From: Ceratopteris richardii | Lineage: Eukaryota; Streptophyta; Polypodiopsida; Polypodiales; Pteridaceae | Assembly (NCBI GenBank): GCA_020310875.1 | Contig: CM035435.1 | Location: forward strand, 66,456,497-66,520,496 | Direction: 5' to 3' | DNA: 64,000 bases | Shown: in pieces, positions 35,730 through 47,937 of the stretch | Layout: each line of letters opens with the position of its first letter | How positions within the stretch are numbered: position 1 is the first letter of the stretch | Made by a program: the position numbers and the translations under genes | The notes under the pieces: generated by a model | Databases searched by the model: none | Told to the model about the DNA's origin: nothing | Seen by the model: only the letters and a program-made list of their open reading frames with translations

Positions 35730-38700
35730 GCGTTTTTCACCCCTGACAGACCTCTGTTCTATAGGGTCGTCAATATAGTATTGGAGAACATTGGTGGCCA
35801 GCTGGTGTTCTCCTATCCGTAATCCTCTTGCGAGATCAGCTTGCAATGCATCCCAATTTATTGCACATGGGTATCTGGTTGCAATGTTGTGTAGTACTCG
35901 GAGTACATGGCTTGTTTGCATGCAAAGAGATGAAGCAAGTGTGTGGGCTTAGGTGCAAACACCTCCGAGTGATATTCCCAAAAACCTGATCTGAACATGT
36001 CTTCGAATGTCTGCCATCCGTGATTTGTGTCGTGGAATTGGACTGTAGCATGGATTGTAAATTAGATGTAGAGGCGCATGGTTCCATGTGCATAGCATTT
36101 CAAGGTATGTCTCTAGAAGCTTTTGCCACCATGTCAGTTGATAGATCTTGCCTTTCTGTGCCTCTGGAGGAAAGTCTTTGGGTTGAAACTGGGTCAAAAA
36201 GGAAGGAATCTTTCCGCATTGTAATCTGCTAGAATGACATAGTAGGGCTGGTATTGGAGTTCTGATGATATGATGAGACATCTAGATGACAAGTTCTTGA
36301 AGTAAGAAGATTGTAATATTGTTTCTTTTATGAATCTCATGGCCTAATTTTGCACCACCGTGCGCTCTTCATGAGAACTCCCCATTTCTTCCACTTGTCT
36401 TAGCCACCTGGGTCGTGGTGCTTCGAAAATATCTTGGCCTTCTTTTGTTTGGCATCCCCCTAGGATGGGTTGCGGATCATAGTCCTCTTCAAATGTTTGT
36501 TCCACAGGAATGGAGACTGTCTCTTCATGTATGGGAGCCTCGGGTGGGGATGGTGTTCTTTCATATTGTAGTAGGCATGCCTGCAATTCTGTGACTTGTT
36601 TTTGGAGATCTTGGAGGGCCTCTGAGTTAGTGATAAGTGAAGCGATTGAGGCGGTGGCTTAGGGGGCAGTTGTCATGTCTTTTTGTCATGTCTGTTTCAG
36701 TTGATCCAATTCCTCTGGTAACTGGTCATGTGCCTCAAGTAGTGTAGCATAGTCTTCAAGGATCATCTTTATGTTTTCCGGGGTCACTGCTTGGAATTTT
36801 GAGGGATTGATCAGTGCCCCAAGTGTGCTATCGATGGCTGCCTCTAAGTTCTCTTGGTTTTGTAGTTGTAGACGTCAATTTTCCTCTTGAGCCCGATGCA
36901 AGGTGTCCTCTAAGTAGTGCCATATTTCACTGAAGTTTTGAGTTGCATTCCAGCTGTATTTGTAGATGGCCTTCCACCACTTGGATCGCTTCCTGGTCTA
37001 CGTTCTGTAACTTTACTTCCAATATGCTATGAGCCTCTTGTAAAGTTTGAAATTGTGTTTGGAGGCTGGCATTCTCCTCTTCTAGTGTAGCAAGATGATG
37101 TTGTAGCACTTCAGAGTGCTCTTGCAATCGTTGGTTATGTTGTTTGAGCTGACTGTATTATGTCCTTAATTGTGATACACATGCGAGCATGGTGTCAAAT
37201 GCATTACCTATAGATGAAGGTGTATTTTGTACAGTGGAAATTGCAAGGGAAGGGGATTGGGGAATGGGAAGAGTGAATGTTGTGTCTATTGGAGATGTAT
37301 GTGTAGGTGAAATTGGTGGAGGAGGGATGGGAGAAGGTGGAAGTGTGGGGGAGGGGGAGGTGCTGTTGGTGGTGAAATGCCCATGCTCTCAACCAGTGAC
37401 ACGAGAGTGGTGGATACCATATATATTGGAATGGCAGGTGGTGTGTGTGTGATCGTGGTGAATTGGTGTGGTGTGCATGTCGAGAATAGGATCGACGAGA
37501 AGCATTGAGCATTGGTTTGAAATATTTTAGAAAGGAAATCATGGATAGGTGGGACGGGGGGTGGGAAGTGCAAGCCTGGAGGCAGAAAGGTTGTGAAAGG
37601 AGGTGTGGTGCCACGGAATCCTAGAAATGTGGATCTAGTGTCAGGATGGTCGATGACAGAGGTCGTGGAGGCTAGTTTTCCTATGGCTATCTCCATGAGA
37701 GATTTGGTTGATTTGGTTGTGATGGTGGTGGCATGATAGATAGGGTTTTCAAAGGAGGAGAACAAGGTTGAGCTGGAAGTGGGAGTAGGAAAGAGGAAGG
37801 TTTGCTCAGTGGGTTGAGCAGTCAAGGTGGTGTCTTCAGCTTCTGTTCGAGGAGGCGATGGTGGGGGGGTCGGTGGTAGTGGCTCAGTGTACTCTTCAGT
37901 GGTGACTCTGTGTTCGTGGCCAGGAGTTCTTGCTTCTTGGGAGGTTGTCTCAATGGGTTCATATGTAATAATAGGTTCTTCTGCCGTAGTAATGGGAATC
38001 TGGATGTTTTTATCAGACCGTGCTCGTGTTTGGAATCTTTGCGGATCATATTGTACGGGAGGTCTCTATATTGCTAATCGAATTGATTCCACTACACCAT
38101 AAGTTTTTTAAGAGACCCTCACTATATTCAGAGTCGACTCCAGGTTCCTCCAAGAGCTTAGCCATGAGCATTCTACTATTTTGTAGCAATTGTTGTCCCC
38201 GCACTCGCTCCATGATCTGATACAACCTCCGAAGTACTGATGTATATGCTGGGGCTCCTATGGTTTCTTGTTCTTCTACTTCTTCTTCGTCCTCTTCTTC
38301 TCCCTCTGGGTGTTCTAGTTGTTGAGATACAGTTCTTTGTTGAGCATCATCCCAATGTACACGATGGCGTTCTGTGGATTTCCTCTGTCTTTGGGAAGAG
38401 GTGCCTTGTTCTACTGTGTCTGAAAAGAGTTCTACATCAGAGAGTTGTGTATTCTACAAGAATGATTCAAAGTCAAAGGTGCTCATCCCTTCAACATCTC
38501 CAGTGGTAGCAAATTCAAATTCCGGTGGGACAGAAGGAGCAGATGGGGCAGCTTATGATGTGCCTTTGGATCCAGATCTGGGTATTCGAATGGTAAAGGG
38601 AGGCATGGTGGCATCCCCTCATGGGGATACTTCTAGAGTCTTCAGAACTTTTTGTGTTTGGACACAAGGAATTGAGCCCCTCATGCACTTGGATTGATGG

Positions 38701-40200
38701 GTGGCAGTTTTATGTCTTTTAAACATTTGTAGTTGTGACCAAGTTAAAGTGCAGTCAAATGGGTACATCGTATGCTAAGCACTTGTAGATGATGTGCATG
38801 ATTGCACAACAACCATTCACAACTATCTTTCTAGATGACCTTTTATTTGCTCCATATAGCTTCTCCATAATCCATACTGGAAGCTTAATCGGTAATGCAC
38901 CTGTCTTTGCCAAGTAAAGAGCGAACAAGATCCGTTTGTGGGGCTCGGTGAATCGATCTAGGTCAGGAAATGCAAAATGTTGCATGCACATACAGAGAGG
39001 GATGGACACATTTGGTGTGAGCGCTGCCATATCTTTCAGCTTTTGTAATTTTTTTTTTCTGGTTCCTCATGTTAGTGGGTATTAAAGCATCCTTCTCCGA
39101 GGGCACATGCGTGCCATGCATGTTCAAAACAGAGGTCACCAATTCCAATGTAAGTTCGAACCTTTTCAACTCATTGTTGCCCAATAAAGAAGGAAGAACG
39201 AATGTTCCTGGCTTGTCCTTTTCCTCATTCACCTGTAATGTTGATACCAAATAGTAGCACCGTAGAAAATCTGGTTTTGGTAGTGGTGCCTCAAAGTACT
39301 CCGCTAGCCCTGCCATATGCTTTGAAGTTATGGTGTTTTCTAGAGAGTCTCGAACTCTTTGGAAAAGAAATGGAATCACACCCATGACTTGTCATACTCA
39401 CACTTGGACTCCTAGATATACTTAGCCTCTCTTAAGGGCCTTGACATGCTATTGAACCAGTGAGAGTTTGCATGGACTCTCTCAGTTATTCCTATAGGAG
39501 GGTCCGGTATGGGTATTTGCTGAAGGTGTTGTAGTTCTATAGGTCGTTAAGTTGGTGGTGCATCGATAGGTAGACTCTCCACATTGATATCCACAATACT
39601 TACTCCTGCCTATGAGCTCGGGCCTGGTGCTTCTGCCATGAGACTACTTGTAGCTGTTGATGCTTATCTGCTAGAAGAAGAGAGGCACATTAGCATTGCA
39701 TAAGAAACATGATGTTATGGTGTTCCCTCCACACTACTAACATGACATCCAAAGTGGTTAGGGGCTAGCGAGTGAAGTGTTTGTGATGTGTGTGAATGTT
39801 GGTTAGTAGGTTAGTGATCACCCTAGATGCATGCTTTTGGATGTGCAATGTACTCAAAATGCACCTACATCAGAGTGGACTGATTTACAAAATTGGGTTA
39901 GGGGGTTTGATACGGGGTTTAAGTCTCCAAACTTTGATCGTGGGATCATAGATTTTAGTGGCGATGACATGTAAAGATTTGTGGACTAGATTGTGTTGGA
40001 TTTGGGACCTTTTGAGTACCCATTTCTTGACATTCCTAGGTGTGACCGAAGATGTAGTGGTGTGGAGTGTAGATGTTTGCCCAGGGATTTGTGCCAAGAG
40101 TGCTTGTGAGTGTTGATTGAATCTTGTGAACATAGGTGAATCTATTTGAGCTTGTAAGTAGGACTTGGGCACCCATATCTATCTAGCATTTGGGATGGCC
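35730..40200 (-). pseudogene. Accessory coding-like region between integrase and LTR, element H
   Basis: About 4.4 kb of minus-strand open stretches without a family I recognise. In reading order they begin with a Leu-rich, globular-looking part near 38750-39390 (VIPFLFQRVRDSLENTI, FAFPDLDRFTEPHKRILFAL). A Ser/Thr/Pro-rich part follows near 37200-38100. A coiled-coil part rich in Gln/Glu/Leu lies near 36900-37130 (LATLEEENASLQTQFQTLQE). An acidic Pro-rich part lies near 36340-36590. The position matches where some plant Gypsy lineages carry an extra 3' ORF. I see no convincing signal peptide or membrane anchor, so I do not call it an envelope. Confidence 0.5.
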
Positions 40201-40639
40201 TTCATTGACCACTTTGGGACCCAAATAGAAATGGTTTGTCTAGATTAATGCCTAGGATAGTCCTTCGTTGTAATCCTCGACCTTGTAGCTCGTTTGGTGC
40301 ATCTTTGGGATCTTGTCTCTAGAGCTGAGGGTTGTTCATCCTTGCGTACCCAGATCTTCTTCATGCCAAGAGGTACTTTATATTGTACTGGTTGTTGCTC
40401 ATGCTTCTTGATCATCAGCCTCCTCTGTGATGTATGTTGTCCTGCTTGCTTTCCTGGGAATCTCTTTGGAAAAGAAGGGAACTCCTCATTGACTTCCGCA
40501 CCTTTGTCAAGAGTGGCAATCTTCAACACCATATAACTTTGGACAAGAATAGCATCATTATCTTCATGTGGGTTCTTGGAGGGACTAGGATTTGGTGCCT
40601 TTTCTAGTGGCTTGAGTGCTTGATTCGCTAATTGAATTG

Positions 40640-41100
40640 TGATGCGTTTTTGGCCCACCCAAGCTTGAAGAAGTCCACTTCTTAGGTTGAGGTTGACTGC
40701 ATGATCATAGATCCAATCTTGGCCCAAGACAAGAGGTTTGGTAAGATCCTCGTCTTCACACACTAGTACTTTGACTACCATTAGAACCTCTTGAATGTAG
40801 AGGGGAAGTTCCACCTCACCCATGCAAGGGGCTTCCACACCTCCTAATCCTATGAGATATGCCTTGATAGGATTGACCTTCAGTCACAATTCTTGGTAGT
40901 AGGAAAGTTGGATTGCACTAGTGGCTGCTCTTGAGTCAATTAAACCCCTTACAGTCCTTGCACTCTCTCCTTGTCCTATCTCTAGGGTCACAAAGGGTCG
41001 TCGATCAACTATCCTAATGGAATGTTCACTTGATGCTTCGCACATGGCCATGTGATAACTTAGAGCTTCTTGAGTGTCAGACATAGGATGATCTCTACGT
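40640..41100 (-). pseudogene. Second retropepsin-like region after integrase, element H
   Basis: Downstream of the integrase C-terminus the minus strand shows RPFVTLEIGQGESARTVRG then LIDS and AATSAIQLSYYQEL, like the flap-side and active-site strands of an aspartic protease. About 70 residues later KPLVLGQDWIYDHAVNLNL matches the I-L-G-x-D-x-L signature of the family. A basic/acidic helical linker (KKRKEEEKRIREEAQVEALE) joins it to integrase. The element also has an ordinary protease before RT, so this is a second one. Fossil; function not inferred beyond the fold. Confidence 0.6.
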
Positions 41101-41339
41101 TGTCTTTGCAATTTGATTCGTCGGATGCGTTCTAAAGCTTCTACCTGTGCTTCTTCTCGAATTCGCTTTTCCTCTTCTTTACGTTTCTTTGCAGTATTGA
41201 GTTGACTTAGCATTTCCTTCGTGAGGGGTTCTTGATATAACTTGACTCTGCATCGACTGATGTAAATTGATAGGATATCACCTTCCAGAGTGGCTAGTTG
41301 AACTGCTCCACTTGTGGAGATCCTATTGATAATCATTGG

Positions 41340-42740
41340 TCCCTAGCCTCTCTTCTCTAATTTTTGAGCATGTTGCTTCAAAGTGTAGACTAGGACTAGG
41401 TCTCCTACTTTCAAGCCTTTATCCTTCACATGTGCGTCAAAATATGCCTTTTGTCTTTTCTTGGCTGCATAAACTCCTGCTACTGCTCTCAATCTTGTTT
41501 CACCTAATCGTTCAAGATCAAAGATTCTAGAGGAGATATCATGGCCTGTCCAGTCATGCTCTTGTGCTACTTTCAATGTAGGTATCAAGAAGTCCAATGG
41601 TAGCACTGCATTTTGACCAAACACCATCTGAAAGGGTGTGGCTTGGAGTACCATTTTATAGGCAACTTTGTATGCCCAAACAACATGGTGTAGTTGTTTG
41701 TCCTAATCAGAGCGTTTATTATTAACCAATTTTGTCAATACATTGCATAGAATCTTATTGGTGCTCTCAGCTTGACCGTTAGCTTGTGGATGACAGGGGG
41801 CAGACTTCTTATGTCTCACGAAGAATTCTTGGAGAAGGTTTTCTATGACTTTATTCAAGAAGCCTGTGCCTCTATCACTTACTAGCTCTATTGGTAACCC
41901 ATATTTGGTGAACACGTTCTCAAATAATAACTTAGCAATCGTCTGAGCATCATTCTTTGTTGTAGCTTTTACCTCTACCCATTTGGCTAGATAGTCAGTG
42001 GCGACAATGATGTATTCAGCATGTGAACCCTTGGCTGGGGGATTAATAGGACCCACAAAGTCTATTCCCCACATAGAGAATGCACGTCCACCCATCATTG
42101 GTTTCAATGGCATCTCATCTTTCCGTATAGGATATTGAGTTTGTTGACAAACATCACACCTCTTCACATAGGTATGTGCATCCATGTGAAGAGGTGGCCA
42201 CCAAAGACCTGCCAATAATATTGCTTTAATCACCTAATCTGGTCCAAAATGTCCTCCTACTACACCTTGGTGAGCAGTTTCCAAGATCTTAAGATATTCA
42301 CTCTCATGGACACACAGTCTTAGGTAACCATCTTTACCACACTTGTATAAATTATCTCCAATGAGTGAGTAGTCTAGTGCCTCTTGTTCTAAGCTCCTTT
42401 GTCTAGCCAACATCATATCTTGGGGAAAAATTCTCGTCCTCAAGAAGGCTACTAGTGACTCGCTCCAATGTGGCACTAAAGACACTCGATAAAGAGTAGC
42501 ATGTTCCACTGGAGGTTTAATGTTGCAGATTTGGCATTCTTTGCACACCCTATGGACATTTGCTTCCATAGTTGGCCAGTGCACTTCAAGTCTCCTTAGT
42601 TTTTGTAAAGTTCTTTGCCTCGAGTAGTGTTGCTCTAATGCACCCACATGTGCTAATTGCAACCACTTCACACACTCCTCCTCTTCCACACAACAAGCTA
42701 ATATTCCTTGATCTATATGCTTGTACATACTCCCTGCCAT
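41340..42740 (-). pseudogene. Gypsy integrase, element H
   Basis: The zinc-binding part shows HQGVVGGHFGPD near 42240 and CDVCQQTQYPIRKDEMP near 42140. The rve core shows GIDFVGPINPPAKGSHAEYI near 42040, ELVSDRGTGFLNKVIENLL near 41860 and CHPQANGQAESTNKILCNVL near 41770. The C-terminal part shows PFQMVFGQNAVLPLDFLIPT near 41610. This is a Ty3-type integrase. Confidence 0.88.
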
Positions 42741-42749
42741 GATATGGTA

Positions 42750-43500
42750 CTTCTAGGCTTTTAATATCTCCTTATCTTGAGTGTTTATTACGGGGTGTTT
42801 GGGCCCATATGTCAATTCTGCCATTAATGTCTTGGCCCACTGTGGTACAACTTCCAAATTAAACAAGTAATCATCAAGAAGCTCATCTGATACTCCTTGT
42901 GGGGCGTCTTTGGATGTGAGCCTCGAGAGATGATCTGCTCTCAAGTGAGTCTTTCCTTTCCTCACCACTACCTCAAAGTCATATTCCATTAGTAAGAGGA
43001 ACCATCATACTAATCTACTTGTATTGCATGGCTTGTTTACCAAGTACAGTAGAGCTTGATGATCAATAAAAGGTTTAAACTTATTTGCAAGCAAATAGTG
43101 TCTAAACTTTTTGACTGCATATACCATACCCAATCCTTCTCATTCGCTAGTGGTATAGTTTCTTTTAGCTGCATTCAATTGTCTACTGGCATAGGCTATT
43201 GGAAGATCCATATAACCTTCACCCGTGGGTTGTGCAAGTCCACACCCAATAGCATAATTGGATGCATCCACATGGACATGGAATGGTTTGTTCCAATCTG
43301 GTGTAGTCAAAATTGGTGTTGAACAGAATCTTCTTTTGAGCTCATTAAATGAGTTCTCACATGCTTCAGTCCACTCAAAGTTAGTCAAGAGGGAGTACAA
43401 AGGCTTTGCAATGATTGCATACATATGAATGAATCGGAGATAATAGCCACAATTCCCCATAAAGGCTTGTAATTCCTTGACATTCTTTGGCCTAGGTAGC
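42750..43500 (-). pseudogene. Gypsy RNase H, element H
   Basis: HVHVDASNYAIGCGLAQP near 43240-43290 and PIAYASRQLNAAKRNYT near 43145-43200 are the first half, and MEYDFEVVVRKGKTHLRADH near 42930-42990 is the usual end of the plant Gypsy RNase H. Confidence 0.85.
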
Positions 43501-43549
43501 TCTGCAATAGCTATATTTTTCTCCTCGTCTCTGGATATGCCATTCTTTG

Positions 43550-44270
43550 ACACTATGTGTCCTAGAATCTTACCTTGCCTGACCATGAAAACAAACTTTT
43601 CTAGGTTCAAGCAGACTTGATATTCTCTACATTTGTCAAAGATAGCTTTCCGCTCAGGGATATGGGTTTATCTAATGTTGGAATGAGCACAGAGATCATC
43701 AACATAGACTTCCAAATTCTTCCTCAAGAATTCTTTAAATACATGACACATCAGCCTCTCAAAGGTAGCAAGCGCATTGTTTAGACCAAATGGCATTACC
43801 CGAAAAGCAAATATGCCCCACTGTAGCAAAAGGTGCCACTCTTTCTAATAAGTGCTTAGTGATCGGAAGCGGATAACTATCTCTAATAGTGGCTGCATTA
43901 ACCTTCTTCAAGTTAATGCATACACGTAGTTTGCCATTCTTTTTGGGCACCACTACAATGGGGGACACCCATTCAGTGTGCTCAATTTCATAGATAAATC
44001 CAACTTCAACCAAACGATCTATCTCTTCTTTGATCTTGGGAGCATAATTATCGGTATATCTGTATGGCTTCTGTTTAGAGGGTTTGACATCTGAGGTCAT
44101 GGGGATCATATGTGAGCATATGTCAGGGTCTACACCTTTCAAGTCCTTGTAACTCCATGTGAATACATCTTTGTATTCTCTTAGCAAGGCTATCAACTCT
44201 TGCTCCTCATCCTCACTTAGGTCATGTCCTATGTAGGTACATCGTTCCTCACCTTCTTTTATAGTCACTA
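43550..44270 (-). pseudogene. Gypsy reverse transcriptase, element H
   Basis: FTWSYKDLKGVDPDI near 44130, HTEWVSPIVVVPKKNGKLRV near 43940 and NAATIRDSYPLPITKHLLE near 43870 are conserved fingers-region motifs of plant Ty3/Gypsy RT. Later parts (KILGHIVSKNGISRDEEK) lie near 43520-43570. The sequence style resembles elements common in gymnosperm and fern genomes, by recall only. Confidence 0.88.
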
Positions 44271-44889
44271 TGATTTTCTTTGTGGTTTCTTTGTTATCAT
44301 AGGCCTTCCAGCTTGTGCATCATGTTTAGGCATTCTTGTCATGACTCTCCTATCTTCTATCTCATACTTCTTAAAGTTTTTCGGGACCTCAAACAAGGAT
44401 TCTTCCTCTTCAGGTATGGCTTCTCTCTTCTTCCTCTTCTTGCCTTCATTTTTAGTGGTTACCTGTGTGACTAATCTCACATCATTTGTAAGTTCATCAT
44501 GTCTCTAAGGGTGAGCTTCCACTTCGTAGAAATATTCCTCATCTAATGCAAATGGTGGGTCCATAATGATTGACTCTAGATCGGAGTCACTTGTGTCCTC
44601 GAAAGCATCAGTGCTAGGTTTGCATTGTTCAATAACTGAATCACACATAATTGGATCTATTGTGAAGACTGAAATGTCATAGCCATCCTCATCACAGTGG
44701 GGTGTCCATTGTTCTTCATTGATGGCTACATCCATTGTTGCTAAAATCTTTGCCCAACCGTGAGGTTCAGATTCTTCATTAGGAAATACTACATGTGCAT
44801 AGGTTGGGTCTTGAGTTGATCTATGAGTTTCCTTTGCACCTACCTCTCTTGCTTTTTCTCTCTTCTCTTCTTCTACTGTGACTTTTCAC

Positions 44890-45400
44890 ATCCATAAGTG
44901 GGTGTCTTCATGCATCCATGAAGATCGTGATCTTATGGAATGTACTGATTTTGTATCATCCTTAGTTCGATGGATGGGATTCCATTGAATATGAGAGGGT
45001 ACGTCTCTATGAGAGTAATCCTTTAGATTGACTTTGGTTGTAACACCTAAGTGTTGCAAATACAAAGAATTGGTTCCCCAATCTTGTACCACTTGCAACT
45101 GCCTCAAGAAAGGTCTTCCTAGAATCATCTCATAGGATTGATTTTTGCTAAAGTCACAGATAGCAAATGTGTGCTCAAACTCTACACCACAAGTAGTGAG
45201 AGTTATCCCTTCTAGTAGCCCCAAGGGTCTTTCTATATGACCATAAGCCATTTGTAACTTCATTCTCGTGGGCCTGAGTGCTGGCTTGCCCCATCACTTC
45301 CATGGGGAAGAGGTAGCAATTGCAAATCCCGCACTTGAGTCAAAAATAACCTTGGTGGTGTATCCTTGATGAGTGATTGGAAGATAGGTGTTTCCTTCTT
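44890..45400 (-). pseudogene. Gypsy protease, element H
   Basis: YTTKVIFDSSAGFAIA near 45310-45360 is the active-site strand and EMILGRPFLRQLQVVQDWG near 45070-45130 the C-terminal signature of a retropepsin. It cleaves the polyprotein in active relatives. Confidence 0.8.
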
Positions 45401-46169
45401 CACCTTCTCTCATGTCTCCTATCTTGTCCAACTGTATTTCTGGCACGGTTCTATGAGATCCTATCTAAGAGCAGGGTTTTGCTACTTCTGGCACTTGGTT
45501 GGCTATGTGTTTCCACAATTCTGGGTTAACTTTAGTAGCTCCTCTAAAGTGAGATTGCACTGCTTTTTAGTGTTTTTCAGTACCTCTGTATTCCTAGATA
45601 TGACTAAATTTTCCTTTCTTACAAGGATTATGGGTGTTCTCATATAGGTAGATTTTTCTTCCCAAGGGCCTATGAAATGGGATAATTCTTGCAAAGAATT
45701 AGACTCAAAGTCGAATCTCTCACAAGATTGGATATCCTCCTCCTCTCCATAAATGGAAGGAAGGTCTTGTGGGAATTGATTATGAAAATCATCCACAAAT
45801 TCAATGGGAGGGGAAGCTTCACTTTCTTTAGCCCACTTCTCTTCCTCGTTCTCTCTTAGAAATTATTGGGAATATTGATTCATAGAACAAGTGGTGTCTG
45901 GTTCAGTGGAATTGGGCACATAAGCATCCTTGGGAGGAATGCTCATTCTTTCACTTGCTTTGTCCTTACCCTGGGAGGTGGCTTCCCTTCCCGATTTTGT
46001 GATTAGTCTCTCCAATCTATCTAGCAGTCCATCAAAATGAAATTGAGTCCTAGCTCAACTAGAGCAATTGAAGAGGCGACTAGCTTCAAACATGGTTTAA
46101 GCCAATTCTACCATCTTAGCACAAAGCTTGGTTCATTCAACCTCTAGGTCAGCTCTAGGGTAACACTTT

Positions 46170-47250
46170 TCATGATCTGTCATTTGGTCCTTCCTGGATT
46201 CTGGCTTGATATGCTCTAAGCATCATGTCTATGTCCTCGGGAGTGGGATCTGCGAAGATTGATCCTACTCGGGGTGGAGGGTGGGTTATGTGTGATGGAT
46301 TAGAAGGTGGTGGGATGGATAGTGATGGGGATGGTGATGGAGGTGATGTGTGAGAGTGCATTTTAGATGTGATTTCTATTATTTTGGCCTTGGTTTCTCT
46401 CAGGCTTTCCTTGAGTTTGCTCATCTTGTTTGCCCATTGCCTTTTCATACGTTCACGACTTTCTCTCCAAGATCTTGTCCTCTTCTTAATCTGGCTCTCA
46501 ATCTCGCTAACCTCAGAGTTCTGGTCCTGGCCTAAGTCTTGGTTTTGCTTAAGTGCCTGAGCTCTCGTAATGACTTGCACAGGGGCCATGGAAGTCACAC
46601 TTCCCGTGGAGTCTACCACTAACCCAATAACATTGATAGGAGCAATTTTTGGCATATTGGTGGAGTTCTTGGGACACTCTCATAACAAGTGCTCCTTCCC
46701 ACAATCTGGAAAAAAGCCTTGAATTGTCACAGATTGGGGTTGTGTCAGTGTAGGCATAGGTCAATCACAAATGATGTGATCTCCCTAACATCGATAGCAT
46801 GGTCCTCTAGGAAATGGGGGTCTTATCTTCCTAGGTTGAGGCCTAGAGTTAGGATTTGCATACATGACATTCACATACTCTGGCTTTGGGGCTATCAATA
46901 TGAGTAGAGTCAAAACTATGATCACTCGGGTCACTTTCCGAAAGCAATGGTGTTACTGGCACTAATGCTCTATTCGGATTTTCTTCCGCTGCTGCATACT
47001 TCACTGGAATCACATTGGCAGGAGGAGGGGGTTGCTGCGCTAGAATTGGTTGAGGTCTTTGTTGCCCTTGATAGGGTGGTTGATAGGATTGCTAGGGCCT
47101 ACCATATTGCTATTGTGGGTATTGATTTTGGTATTTTCCTTGCTATGGATACGTATGAGGATAATGTTTTCTAACAGCTTGTTTATTATAAGGACAATCT
47201 TGTGTAGTGTGGTTGGTATATCTCCTTTCTAGGGTGCAGTATTGGTTGTT
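46170..47250 (-). pseudogene. Gypsy gag C-terminal part with zinc knuckles, element H
   Basis: RGPCYRC and CPDCGKEHLL lie near 46690-46810 and form two CCHC-type knuckles. A linker with VITRAQALKQNQDLGQDQN near 46550 and a charged helix followed by Ser/Pro-rich sequence continue toward protease. The N-terminal capsid part is not recognised to the right. Confidence 0.7.
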
Positions 47251-47280
47251 AGGGTTCACTTATGGTTGAGCCATGATAGG

Positions 47281-47937
47281 GCACACATTGGCCATATGGC
47301 AGGGTAAAAAATAAGAACACCCTCCTCACTCAAAAGTAAATAAATATGGGCGAATTTCTCTAAATATCTCATATAATAAGTATAAATATTTTGGCAAATT
47401 TTGATGATAATTTCCATTTGAGAAATAAAAATTTGGCAAATTTTTGTGATAACTTGATTTTTTTCATGAGTTTATTCCCACATGTGATGTAAAAATCACC
47501 CTAAGTAGCATTCTCAAAGTGCTTACACTTGGGCTCGTAGCCAAGCTTGAAATTCAGAAGAGATTAGCTCTACTTGGAGATGTGTTACCGACATACCTGA
47601 TCCGATATGCTAAGAAGCATTTTGTATTTGGTTTTTTTGGTTAATCCTCTACTTAGTCTGAGCCATTGATGATTAATAATATTCCTGAGGGGCACTTCTT
47701 TGCATGCTCAAATATTCAAGCATAGAGCTTTGTCCCCTTAACATGTGCTCATTTTCTCCAACAATGCCTAGAGAAGTGAATGGAGCATTTTATGACTTGA
47801 ACACTAAACTTTGTTGAATTATGCAAGGAACAACTCCATATTATAGCTTGCTTCATTGTCAGGGTGTCCAGACCATGCTGCTATATAAAAAAGATTGTAT
47901 TTTACATATCATCACTTTTTTTGCAATATGTGCAATG
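47281..47937. other. Unassigned AT-rich stretch
   Basis: No domain assigned. A short plus-strand reading at about 47555-47645 (LEIQKRLALLGDVLPTYL) is open but too short to name. Confidence 0.35.

Larger units (their letters stand above)
35230..47280 (-). mobile_element. Large Ty3/Gypsy element with extra coding regions (element H)
   Basis: Right to left on the minus strand I see gag with two zinc knuckles (46680-46810) and a gag-protease linker (46170-46655). Protease follows (44890-45400), then RT (43550-44270), RNase H (42750-43500) and integrase (41340-42740). Next come a second retropepsin-like region (40640-41100), an accessory region (35730-40200) and an LTR (35230-35715). A 5' LTR and primer site are not recognised at the right end. 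Long stretches remain open, but there are breaks in the double digits, so it is a fossil. The integrase has no visible chromodomain. Confidence 0.85.

Noticed and set aside
37286-37825. Long Ser/Thr/Pro-rich open frame as a host gene
   Set aside because: It lies inside the accessory region of Gypsy element H on the same strand and has low-complexity composition.
35730-40200. Envelope gene of element H
   Set aside because: The position would fit, but I see no convincing signal peptide or membrane anchor.
47555-47645. Short plus-strand reading LEIQKRLALLGDVLPTYL as a conserved protein
   Set aside because: Too short, no start or neighbouring homologous sequence, and no family recognised.
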